The notes below the pieces were generated by a model, which saw nothing but the letters and a program-made list of their open reading frames with translations, was not told where the DNA came from and searched no databases. A program made the translations under genes and the position numbers. This document shows positions 44,354 through 54,523 of a stretch of 64,000 bases of DNA, piece after piece. How positions within the stretch are numbered: the stretch's first letter is position 1; the number at the start of each line of letters is the position of its first letter. The stretch is from Alectoria sarmentosa (Eukaryota; Ascomycota; Lecanoromycetes; Lecanorales; Parmeliaceae), in the NCBI GenBank assembly GCA_009733775.1, contig WOGZ01000007.1:186001-250000 (forward strand), read 5' to 3'.

Positions 44354-44982
44354 TCACGTATACCCGACCCCAACACTCCCACTCCCCACCACCCCCAACG
44401 TATCCTCCAGCACCGTAAACTCGCACCCAAAGAACCCAAACGTATACCCAAACTCGAGCACCCCACTCAGCGCCTCCGCCATCACCAGCCACGACAGCTC
44501 CAGCCGGTGCTGCTGCTCCACCCGGATGTACAGCCTGCCGTGGCGCCACTCAAACGTCGGCTGCTCAACGGGCCCGTCCCCGCGGGCCCGCACGACGGCT
44601 TGCACAACGCTGTACTGCGCTTTCGCGACTATGCCGACCAGGTCCAGCGCCGAGACGCGAGCGCCGTATTTGCCCAAGATGAGACTCGTGCTCGTGCCGG
44701 GGATGCGCTGTTGGAAGGGGTCGGGGACAGAGGGCGCGCTGGGTTGGGTTGGTATTAGGGAGGGAGGTTTTTGAGAGGGGAGGAGGGGGAAGGAAGGAAG
44801 GGAGGGAGGGATGGAGGCGGAACTGACCCTGATGAGGAATTCAAGGTCGGGTTGGCGGGATGCGGTGGCAGCGCAGAGGTCCAGGCGGAGGCGTTGGCTA
44901 TGACGACGGGGAGAGCGGCGAGGGTCAGAGCGGAGAGATGGGAGAGGGAGAGCAGTGACGAGATTAGAATGTATACCTTCAT
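44354..44982 (-). CDS. Secreted hypothetical protein, 179 aa
   Basis: Exons complement(44354..44738, 44828..44982) join in phase through an 89-bp, pyrimidine-rich intron (GTCAGT donor, CCCAG acceptor). The start at 44982 is chosen because it gives a signal peptide (MKVYILISSLLSLSHLSALT). An in-frame ATG further upstream would bury it. After a Pro/Ser linker, the domain has IPGTSTSLILGKYG, a helix (DLVGIVAKAQYSVVQAVV), then TFEWRHGRLYIRV and LSWLVMAEALSGVLEF...GCEFTV and ends GSGSVGVG. The second half aligns by eye with the partial protein at 1..581. The family function is unknown to me. Its composition is markedly GC-rich relative to neighbours. Confidence 0.75.
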
Positions 44983-45802
44983 GTTGGGAAGCTTGTGCTC
45001 TTGTGGCTGTTGCGGCGCAGAGTTGTTCCACACCGGGGAGAGGAGGACATTTTGTATGCTTGTGAGGATAGAGGTTTTCATCTTCCCGCTCTTCTGGGAG
45101 TTTGACGCAGACCGCAAGAGTGACGATGCGACTTGCGCGGGACAGTAGGGTAATGGAAGCAAAACCTCATAGCACAGCGTACGGGTGTCGCCTCTAAACT
45201 CTTCACTCGCGATGAAGCGCATTGTGCCTTTGAATACTCTAGATGAGTGTGTCCTGAGGTGCACTTTGGAGGGAAGTATGCAGCAGGCTTTAAAACACGA
45301 GCATACAATGTAAGTAGATTGCGCCAACCAGCCGCTAGCTAGATGGAGTTTTTCCGTCTCTTGGACCATTCACAAACAAACACCTTGCTGCTTTGCCAAG
45401 GATGCCTAACGACCCAAACACAACATCAATGATGATGCATCCAAAACACCACGCTTGCCAGTAAGATGCCCCATCTGCTGCAAACTCCGGAACCCAGGTT
45501 GTGCTGGATCCGTGGCCACGGTCCTGACTATGTATGATGCGGAACGATGGATGGTAAATCAAGGTGCAGGGACCAGATCCAGATAATTTGAGGACGTGAT
45601 TTGTATGCGTAACCGTATCGAAAATGGTTTCGATAATTGGGAACTGACATTGCTCGCTGTAAGGACAGCATGTTGTACTGTATAGGATAAAAGGATGGTA
45701 GGAGGGTAGGATGGTAAGCGGCCGAGAAAGCTTCACACCTTGGGAGGAAACGACTGGGAGGAGCGAACCGAGGGAAGGAATCTGGCAAGACTCTCGCCTC
45801 CA
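44983..45802. other. Intergenic, ORFs without ATG only
   Basis: An open minus-strand frame at 45335..45736 starts at GTG and has some protein-like runs, but no start, splice partner or family can be supported. Confidence 0.35.
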
Positions 45803-46234
45803 TCAGACGATCTCATTCGGCGGGGGCAACCGCCACGGATCACCCTCCTCCATTGCCACCACCCTCTCACGCCGCCACAGATCCCGCCTCTCCAAATGTA
45901 CCCACTCCACCGGCGCCAAATACGTCTGCAGATCCACCACACTCCCACCCCCGCTCGCCGCTCCTATTACACTATTCTTCCGGCTCCGATGCTCCTGGTA
46001 CTCGATATATACCTCTTGCACGTACTTTCGATCTTTCTCGTACTCGGCCTTGTCGTGCGCGCGGATGATGTACGGACCCAGCCAGATGACGGGGCAGAAT
46101 TTCATGGCAACGTCGCTGAGGGCTCTTTTGAGGGGTTTGTGCTGCTGGTAGGGTGCTTTGGCCATGTAGGAGCGGCGGTTTTGCAGCCGGAGCAGCGTGG
46201 AGGGACTGAGAGTTGGGGTGAGGAGGGAGTCCAT
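45803..46234 (-). CDS. Hypothetical protein, 143 aa
   Basis: A single-exon ATG frame. The first ~25 residues are basic and Ser/Leu-rich (MDSLLTPTLSPSTLLRLQNR), which could act as a mitochondrial-type presequence, though this is weak. The central part is charged and helical (MKFCPVIWLGPYIIRAHDK...EYEKDRKYVQEVYIEYQEHR). The C-terminus contains LAPVEWVHLERRDLW. There is no recognised domain. The composition is protein-like and the antisense frames are less plausible. Confidence 0.6.
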   Translation of the reverse strand: MDSLLTPTLSPSTLLRLQNRRSYMAKAPYQQHKPLKRALSDVAMKFCPVIWLGPYIIRAHDKAEYEKDRKYVQEVYIEYQEHRSRKNSVIGAASGGGSVVDLQTYLAPVEWVHLERRDLWRRERVVAMEEGDPWRLPPPNEIV

Positions 46235-46831
46235 GGCTGACGGTGTCGGGGGGTTGGGGGATACGCAATGTGATGATCGTGATGAGGTTTGGGTGGCGAT
46301 GAGGGTGATTCATGGATGGCGGAACAAGATGGGGGGCGAGTTGAGGGGTCCATTGCTGTGAAATGCATGTCGACGTGGTGATGCAGCTTTTCGTGTTTGT
46401 GGTGGGTAGGGATCTTCAATTTCAATCATATGTGACGTACGCCTACCTCTAAAGAGTTTAGTTCATCGCAAGTCTAACTGGAATTAATTCTCCTATCAAC
46501 GGGTCGACGGGCCGTCGGAGCCGGAATCTAGGAAATCAGGAGCCTTGCATTTCTGCTATTTCAACTGATTGTGTATAAAGTACATCATGGCGCTGAAGAC
46601 GTCCAACATGTTTTTCTTGTCTTGCCAGGAATTGTTAGAAGATTGGAGATGTATCTTGAAACTCTTTTCAAACGACATTTTGCGCTCTTAGATTCCTACA
46701 ACAGTTGTAGCCGCTGAACACGACTTCTTCGCCAACCAGAGCGCCACTAGACCTGCCTTGCTACGATGATTCGCCCTTGTAGATGCTCCTCAACTGTTCC
46801 CAAATGCGGGATGTCTCAATATTTGCCGTGC
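46235..46831. other. Intergenic, nothing recognised
   Basis: Lies between two minus-strand genes. Short unsupported frames only. Confidence 0.45.
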
Positions 46832-47554
46832 CTATCTCCTCAAAGATCCCTCCAAAAGCGCCAAAACAGCATAAACGCCAATCATCACAGACACATCCGT
46901 CATCTCATCCGCCACTGGGTATTTACTGCCTTTCCTCGCATCGGTCCCCTCTTTCGTTTCTTCCGCAACCTTCACCCCATTCGTGACTGCCAGTGCAATC
47001 CATGCCGCCAGGTTCAGATATCTCCAGCCATATATTCTGTCTCTCATTCCCTTTGTCGAGCGCAGCGCTGCAGCCACGATAAGGGTGACGAACGTGAAGG
47101 GGAGAAGGCCGATACCCAGGTGCGCAAGCGACAGGCGCACCATTTCGAGAATGCACATCAGGATTTGTGCGAGTACGAGGAGGTAGTAGAGTGTAGACAA
47201 TGCGGTATGGACCTTCCTGTGTTGACGGATCGGATCTCCTGTCTCAAGGTTATTGATCTCGACATCTTCAGTGGTCTTGCTGGAGCGAAAGTGACTGCGG
47301 CCGAAGGACCTGGAGGATTGGCGAGGGACACCAGTCGCCGTACGCATGCCTATCATTGCAAGGGCAACGAGGGCTGTTAAGTAGAGCCAGGTACAGAGAG
47401 GTACGAGGATGGTGTCGAGGAAGCAGGAGGTGAGGATGTGGCCGTAAAGGTGGGAGAGCGGGCCCTGTACGAGTAAAGGGTAAGCAGGGCTCTTGCTCTC
47501 AAGCTTTGGATGTCTGCGTACAAAGCCTTCCGGTCGTTTAGTACACAGCGTCAT
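46832..47554 (-). CDS. Integral membrane protein, 240 aa
   Basis: A single-exon ATG frame with about five hydrophobic segments: ~42-68 (CFLDTILVPLCTWLYLTALV), ~115-140 (LYYLLVLAQILMCILEMV), ~145-165 (LGIGLLPFTFVTLIVAAA), ~178-195 and ~220-238. A basic, Ser-rich loop separates the first two. The pattern (LYYLLVLAQILMCILEMVRL...LGIGLLPF) resembles small fungal multi-pass proteins of unknown function. No signal peptide, transporter motif or enzymatic motif is visible. It is probably located in an endomembrane or the plasma membrane; I infer nothing about substrate. Confidence 0.75.
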   Translation of the reverse strand: MTLCTKRPEGFVRRHPKLESKSPAYPLLVQGPLSHLYGHILTSCFLDTILVPLCTWLYLTALVALAMIGMRTATGVPRQSSRSFGRSHFRSSKTTEDVEINNLETGDPIRQHRKVHTALSTLYYLLVLAQILMCILEMVRLSLAHLGIGLLPFTFVTLIVAAALRSTKGMRDRIYGWRYLNLAAWIALAVTNGVKVAEETKEGTDARKGSKYPVADEMTDVSVMIGVYAVLALLEGSLRR

Positions 47555-48043
47555 GATGATTGGGCTACGGTCTCTCTACCATGTTCAGCAGGTTGCTGCA
47601 AGTTGCTCAAGACTCAATAAAGGAATATAAATCTGAGCGATGAGCCCATGATTATCAGGGGCGTCACCCTAGCCATCTTATATGGCCTGGAGCCGATCAA
47701 AGCAGGCTTGCTCGAGTCAACAGAGCATCACGAGGCTGTTCTTGGACTGTCATGTCAATCAATTGGAAAGAGATGCAAACGATCGTCTCAGGGTCATGTC
47801 GGAAATTGTCGATCCCGACTCGCGCTAGCGTACTCTAGTCTGGAAGTGGACGACCGGCTAGCGGGGCTCCTGAGGCAGTCAGCACTAGCTGTATCATACG
47901 CCTAGCGGTATCAGTCACTGGGCAGCGCTAGAGTCAACGGACATTACTGTATTATTGATGTTAGGAAGATGGGGCGTGCTTCTCAATCATCATTCATGTC
48001 TTCCGGACTCAACGTGGAATATCTGATTGATTGATTTGTAGCC

Positions 48044-49235
48044 ATGGTGGCTCTCGAAACCGTACGGGCATCGAATGCCAAATTGAGGAACCTGCCCCCA
48101 GGATTGGTAGCAGTCTTTGGTACATTGCGTATGATTGTTGGTGGAGCACGGGCTGAGAGTTCATGTAGTTGGTGCTACGAGCGGTATTGGTGAAAGTACT
48201 CTCAAGCAATTCTGCCGTCATACCATCAAGCCTCGTATGTACTTTGTAGGAAGGTGGGTGACCTTAAAGCATCGACTTTGATAAAGACGATTGAGACCTC
48301 TTCATGATAATCTGACGACTTGGAATTGTAGGAGCCAAGATGCAGCCGATCGAATCGTCTTAGAGCTTAAGACTATCCAACCAGACGCCGAGACCACCTT
48401 CATCAGAAAAGACCTTACCCTCCTCAAGAACGTAGACGAAGTCTGTGATGAAATCAAGTCAAAAGAGACGAAAATTGACCTCCTATTCATGTCGCAAGGC
48501 ACAATGTCCTTGAAAGGTCGAGATGGTAAGCCTCTTACTCTAGTGTCCTCGGTTGCGCCATAGCATCAGCTGGTGACAAAATCCTTTGCAGAGACATCCG
48601 AAGGTCTCGACAGAAAGCTGACGACAAATTACTACTCCCGAATGCGCTTCACCCAACAGCTCCTTCCACTCCTCCACTCCACCTCACAACTCTCCCGTGT
48701 AGTCTCAGTGCTTGCCCCTGGTGAAGAAACAGCCCTAGAATATGACAATCTCGACCTCAAGCAGAAATTTTCACTCAGGAAAGCTGCGGCACATGCGATC
48801 ACCATGACCGATTTTACATTCGAGGAAATGGCAAAGAAGAACCCGACTGTTTCGTTCGTACATACTTACCCTGGCGTCGTCAAGACTGGCTTTGCGAAAG
48901 AAGCGGGATTCGCGATCAAAGTTGTCAGCCAGCTGGCTCTTACGGTCTTCTCTCGATGGACTGTGGGGATAGAGGAGAGTGGAGAGAGGCACTTGTATGC
49001 TGCGACCAGTGCGGCGTATCCGCCGAAGGGTGGAGAGAAGGGTGGTGTAGAGGTCGGCGATGGGAAGGTGAAGGAAGGTAGTGCCGGCGAGATTGGGAGT
49101 GGTGCCTATTTGATTGGATCTGATGGAGAATTTAGGGCAAACGAAAAGGTGCTCAAGGAGTTGAGGGGCAAGGGTGCTGGAGCGAAGATTTGGGAGCATG
49201 CGATGAAGATCTTCGAGAACGTGAGGGGCTCTTGA
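48044..49235 (+). CDS. Short-chain dehydrogenase/reductase family protein, possibly catalytically altered
   Basis: Exons 48044..48119, 48169..48253, 48332..48525 and 48592..49235 give 332 residues, all phases consistent. Introns are 49, 78 and 66 bp. The cofactor motif GATSGIG (residues ~27-33) is restored by splicing exon 1 to exon 2. IDLLFMSQGTM corresponds to the NAG region of the SDR fold. The segment where the catalytic Y-x-x-x-K is expected reads SLRKAAAHAITMTDF, so the tyrosine is missing at that place. FVHTYPGVVKTGF is the conserved PG-containing strand. The fold is clear, but enzymatic activity is uncertain. Neighbours give no pathway. The C-terminal Gly/Lys-rich insert is unusual. 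Confidence 0.85.
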
Positions 49236-50195
49236 GTCCAGGCTCCTACAAGAACTCCACTAACCTTTTGTTCCAACTTACTTATCTGCTTTGCTCATTC
49301 CTGATGGACAACAAGCTACGGTATGGAAGACGCTGAGGAGTCGCTCTGGAACAATAGAAGACCAGATCAACGACGGCCATTGCAAGGACATTTCAACCGT
49401 CATGATATATTCGATCAATTCAAAAAAAGCATATGAGAAATCTCAAACCTCGCCTATTGATCCCAACCGCCGCAAAGTTTGCTAGGCCAGACGACCATCT
49501 TCTCCAGGCTCCAGTTCTTCTTCTAATGCCAACTCGAACTCGGCATAATTCCAGGTATAAATCTGTCTGAACAAGATTACTGATTTCTGAAAACCCTAGA
49601 GTATTTTGCTCTAGGAAGGTTCGAGGCTGCGGAAGAACCTCAAGTTGCAGACCCAGGCCCCTGTGTCTGATTCGCCAATACTTCTTCATACACTGGTCTT
49701 TGCGATTCATTCAATTCCGTACTAACTATTATATAGACCTCATTTCTTTCGATTCGCATGTTTCGACGACCAGAGACAAGCACTACCGCCTCCCTCTGCA
49801 GCGCCCCTGACGATGCGCTGTCTTGATCTTACGTTCTTCTGTCTTATGCTCTCTACAATCTGTACAGCAGAATCTGACCGTCACTCTGCTCCATGACATT
49901 CATCCACTTTGATAATATCTCTTCTTCAAGATGCTTCTTCAAGATTCGTCAAAAAGATCAATAGACCATTACGGGAATCGCTTGCTATTATGTATGCGTA
50001 GAGCCGCAATGCGGCAATGAATAGGCACGCACTGTCTAGCTGAAGGTAGCGCTTCAATGCATGAAAAAGCCGCCTGCTGTCACATCATCATTAGATGGCT
50101 TGCTATCCCAGCATTGTTGCGTCTGCACTCCAGTTGTCCAAGCTACGAAACTAATTTTATTCTTAAATGTCTTCAAGCCAGCAAGCGTTTCGACG
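49236..50195. other. Intergenic, nothing recognised
   Basis: AT-rich sequence between two plus-strand genes. No supported gene or RNA. Confidence 0.45.
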
Positions 50196-51306
50196 ATGCG
50201 TTTCATTTTAAGCCTTGGTCTTGTACCTCTCCTAACTTGGATAGCAGTACTTGCCCAACCTCCGAACCCGACTCGCTCCATTGACGAACCAAACACACCT
50301 CCCACCCTCGCCATCAGCGCCCCCAGCTGCTTTGGATCCCGCAGCGTGCACGACCTACATCTAGCGCGCATAAATTATGAAGACTGTATACCCATTTTCA
50401 ACGAAATCCTTCTGGACCCAGATGTGAAACGCCGCAAAGAGTACACTGGGAGGACTCCTTCCCTCTCACGCGCCTTACGTACCTGCGCCATCACATTGGC
50501 AACCGCTATTCCGGATGGCAAGGATATGTTCTGGGGGTACCAGATTGCCATTGCAGCTGCAGTCACAGTCAAGAAGTGTGTAGAAGACTCACTGGATCGG
50601 TATGGTGGAATTGCATGGACGACATCCAGAAAGATTTTCTATGCGCAGGTGATGGACAGCAACCATGAGAACGTTAATTTACATGAAGATATCCTACCCA
50701 ACGCCAAGAGCTCTGAACCCGTCACATCGGCCTCTTTCCCTGACCCGTTCGTTCCACTCATCGCCAACTCCACATCCAATCTTCTCTCCCCCTTCCCCAA
50801 CCGCACAGCATCTCCCCCAGCCTGCCAAACCGTGCAGTACGTATTCTCGGATTCCATGGTCCCTCTTTTGAACCAAATATTGAGTCTCGAGACATTCAAG
50901 GCTCGTCATACCCCCTTAAAACACGCAAGACTAACTCCGAAACCCATAATCCAGACCCCCCCACCAGACCCTCCTCTCCCTCGATATCCAAGACTGCTAC
51001 CACCTCTTCTACGTCATCCTCAACAACCCGGAAATCGAGCATCCCACCATCCTGCGAGGTGTTTCCCCTCTCGACTTCGCCGCATACGGCACCTGCGTCG
51101 TTCGGATCGTCGGACTCAGCCCGCAGTCGGCCGACACGTTCAAATACGTGGAGATCCTGCTGGGCGCCGTCGCTGTCGTGCAGGAGTGTCTGGTGCAGCG
51201 GGGGTTGCTTCTGGGAGGGTTGGTGGGGGTGGGTCCGAGAAGGCAGTACTATGTGAGGGTTTATAATCCGTGGGGAGAGGGAATGGGAGGGGTGGCTGCT
51301 GAGTGA
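50196..51306 (+). CDS. Secreted protein with an internally duplicated Cys domain, 330 aa
   Basis: Exons 50196..50836 and 50955..51306 join in phase (118-bp intron, GTACGT...ACTAAC...CCAG). An upstream in-frame ATG at 50061 exists, but the start at 50196 yields a signal peptide (MRFILSLGLVPLLTWIAVLA). Two related halves follow. Half 1 has YEDCIPIFNEILLDP, LRTCAIT, VKKCVEDSLDRYGG and KIFYAQV. Half 2 has IQDCYHLFYVILNNP, YGTCVVR, VQECLVQRG and RQYYVRV. Each half carries three equivalently placed Cys (DC, TC, KC/EC). Half 1 is linked to half 2 by an N-glycosylation-rich Pro/Ser stretch. Similar DC...C...C blocks occur in the protein at 37028..38599. The function is unknown. Without the intron the second half is frameshifted. 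Confidence 0.72.
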
Positions 51307-52364
51307 GTGAGTGATTTGCTCACCGTTCGGCCGATTGTGGGATAGGACGCTTTTGTCTGCATCCATCATCATCATCTTCCCACAGTACCTAAGGGGAGGG
51401 ACAACCTGGACTGTCTCGCTCCCTGCGCATATAACGTTCTGAGATCCTGGAACCGCACCAAATCAGGTCGCTGCTCCTAGGCGCCCTTATGCTTTTGAGA
51501 GGTAGATACCGTCTGGATCACTCCCTGAAAACAAGGCACAAGCACTACTTCATAAAAATCATCCATCATGCCAAACCCTTTTCAGTGCATGGTCAATATC
51601 ATGGGCAAAGTGGCCACTCGTAGCCAATACTGCCCTACTCCAAACTAAAGAGCGAAGACTTGGTTGGCTTTGTGCTTAGTAAACTCCAAGATGATAGTCG
51701 GTTCTATGGGATTACCAGATACTCTTCATTGTTGCTGGTCAGCCTGTTGGCTCTACGCCGCTGGTTGCTGGTCGTGCTGTTGTTGGGGAAAGGGCAGGTT
51801 GTGGAAGATGTAGAGGCTGTGTGGAGGGGACATATGAAGAGGGAGATCTGAAGTGAGAAACCATTTGGGACGCTTTTCTATGCGCATGCAGAATGGAAGT
51901 AGTGCCTTTTTCCTTTTCTTCATCATAAGCTACGAATCACACGCAGGAGGCTCGAGGCTTCGCTTTTTCGGAGGAGGCTTAGCGGTGGCTCGCTATGTTG
52001 TCTGTTTTTTTTTTATATTTTAGTCTACCTACTGACTTTTTGATAACCTACTGAATTCAACGCTTTCTTCCAAGGTCACGTCAGCTTGGGCGTGGTAAGG
52101 GCTTCTGTGGACCGTTTGAAGTATTGGATTGTTTTGGTGAGAGTACTATGTGTGGCATGTACGTGCCAATTTGGAGCATCTTTGCCTCTTGCGAGCCTAG
52201 ATCGTAGCTCGAGAAGGCTGCATTTCACACGCCTTTTCCATCGGCTGGCGCCTGAGGTGTGAAATACTTGGCACGCAGGCCGCGTCAGAGTATGGGAATC
52301 CTCTCCTCCATGCAATTGTTCACCCAATGCTTATTTTGTAGCTTCGATGCTGTGGGTGGATACC
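51307..52364. other. Intergenic, nothing recognised
   Basis: Contains a poly(T)-rich patch near 52000-52020 and very short frames. No supported gene. Confidence 0.45.
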
Positions 52365-53498
52365 TCATTTCTGGAGGAACTTTAGAAGGCGTCCCTCTCT
52401 CTCTATCTTTTCATTCTCCCGATTCATTCTCAAATAGGCCTTCTTCCTTTCCTTTCGCTCTTCAAGCATTCTCGCAATTGCTCGCAAATACGGATGTTGG
52501 CTTTTTTCTCTGAAACTCACAAATTTCCGGTCGCCGTTTGGGAGCCATTTGTCATACGGAAAGCCTTCCCCGACGAAGTCGAAGTCTTCCAGCGATGAGC
52601 AGCCACGGACCAATTCTGTCAATACACCGAGGAGCCGCTTGAGCTCTTCTTCCGTGTCGACCCTCGTTGAGTGGATGCGTGGATTGTATGTCCTCATCTG
52701 GGTGACGTTGAATCTGACGAATTTCACGTTTGGGACGTGACGCTCAAGCAGGCTTCCAACCACGGAGAACTGATACCTCCCGATATCGCCGTCCTCCGCA
52801 TGGAAGATGATCGCTTTCAAGCTTGCGGCGTTGCGGGGCCCGATCCTGTGGAGGAAGCATGCGAATGTGGAGTCTTTGAGTAAGAGAGGACCTTCTTGCC
52901 GCCAGCTGTTGTCCTTGTATTTGAACATGTTGTCGCACTGTTCGGAAAGACTGGGGGCCATGGCTGCTTCATCCTTGGCTTCATTCGGTAGGTAGAAGTT
53001 GAAGACATTCTTCTCATACAATAATGATGTAGCTTCGTCGTGGATGGCTTTGCAGGTGGATAGAATGGCGGAGTAGGTACGGAAAGGGACGGCCTGCCAT
53101 GAAGACCAGGGAACGGCTACCGTAGAGGGTTTGATACCTCCTGGTCTTTTATTCCGATGCTCGATGATGAGAATCGGAGACAGCCGATTGTAAGGAGTCT
53201 TACTGGCTAGGGAGACTGATTGTACTGTTAGGAGGAGATAGCCGTAAATTTGAAGTCGGATTTCTGGACGGACACTTAGCGGCCCCGTGCAAGCAAAAGT
53301 ACTGGGTTGGCTCACCTGGAGGCAGATCTAGAAATCCGAGTGCGCTTTGTCGAAAATTGGAAGTATCTGATAGCAAGGGAATCTATATGAGAGTTAGAAG
53401 TGAAGTCTTCGGTAAAGTTAGACTGCAGAAGCTCTCACCATAGCTGAAGTCTTGGGGGGTGAGGCAGTCATCGAAGGCGGTGAGATGATCGTAGCCAT
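52365..53498 (-). CDS. 2EXR / F-box-like hypothetical protein, 341 aa
   Basis: Exons complement(52365..53263, 53316..53382, 53439..53498) give 341 residues. The 52- and 56-bp introns recreate the motif LGFLDLPPEIRLQIYGYLL across the second junction. Without splicing this motif is broken, which supports the model. The start at 53498 is the nearest ATG; the frame is open upstream with another ATG at 53681, so the N-terminus may be longer. Later landmarks are ILSTCKAIHDEATSLLYEKNVFNF (the C-x-x-I-x-x-E-A...Y-x-x-N-x-F signature) and a C-terminal charged coiled region. The 2EXR family is expanded in filamentous fungi. Its biochemical role is unknown; an F-box-like adaptor is one suggestion. Confidence 0.83.
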
Positions 53499-53889
53499 AT
53501 TGTGATGACCTGCTTCGGATGTTGGACGTAAATTTTTAATGAATTTGAACTTCGACCGCTGTAAGTGCTGTCGTTGTGATTTAGTGTAACGTGGCGGTTC
53601 TGGCGCCTTCTCTTGTTCCGTCAATGATGATTGTGGAGAAGCTTTTACCGAGAAGAAGAGGTCGGAGACCCTGGGGCCCATGGACAACTTGGACTTGGAT
53701 AATGGTATCCCAGGAGATTTGGTGGTGAGTGTCGATGTGGTAAAGAGGTGAAAGTTGAAAGGAAGTGGAAGTGCATGCGACCAAAGTTAAGAGAACGAGA
53801 CATGCACGCTAAAGATTTATTACACTAGCGCGAGCCTTAGCACTCAGCGGTTGCAAATGTGTCTCTAGAGCTTGGCATTCGAGGCAGCA

Positions 53890-54162
53890 TACGGAGGTCT
53901 GCACAAAAAGTCCTGGACAGCGCTAGTGTCAGCCCTAGCCCCAATCTCGGAAGGAGACCCTGAAGATTTATCTCCCGGGAGCTCGAAGGCTGACCTCTTT
54001 TTGGCCTGATAGGAGGAATTGGCCCTAAGCTGCGCTCAAGTCCTGGTACAGTTCCGAAGTAGCTTTACGCGCATTGTCCAGGTAACTCGTCAGGCGGGGC
54101 GCTATCCGAGATCTTGGCGGGGGGGTCATTAGCGTCCAGGACTTTTGGTGCAGACCTCCGTA
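53890..54162. mobile_element. 273-bp MITE with 29-bp terminal inverted repeats, TA ends
   Basis: The left end 53890..53918 and the reverse complement of the right end 54134..54162 are identical except for one base over 29 bp (TACGGAGGTCTGCAC...). TA stands at both outer ends, consistent with TA target duplication as in Tc1/mariner-class elements. The interior has no coding frame of note. A relic of the left end lies at 43608..43671. This is a non-autonomous element; no transposase is present in the window. Confidence 0.85.
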
Positions 54163-54523
54163 TTCCCCACCCCAACCATACGAATCTACAATATTGTGAA
54201 TATTACATATATCTACGAGAAGTACATATGAAAATAGCATTTCGATTAAATCCGAACGCATACTCGGTTCGTGTACCCTCTTTTCTAACGTATATGATAT
54301 TCATGATGTTGTAGATTTATGTATATGGGGTCGCGCATGAATGCCCATATTTGCAACCGCTAAATTTCTTGACCCTTCCACACCAACATAAGCATCTTCA
54401 TTCTTCAGTCATTATTGACTCGGTAGCAGAAATTGTCGATCGTGAAATGTCACAAGCGTGCCAGCCTGTCGTGCCAGCCTGTCAATTTGCTCATCGTTCC
54501 AGCACATTCAGTGCAAGTCCCTT

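Noticed and set aside
45335..45736. Minus-strand 133-codon frame
   Set aside because: It starts at GTG, has no supported splice partner, and no family resemblance.
52365..53315. Unspliced 316-codon 2EXR frame starting at 53315
   Set aside because: The first codon is GTG and is in fact an intron donor. Splicing restores the LPPEIR motif, so the spliced model was used.
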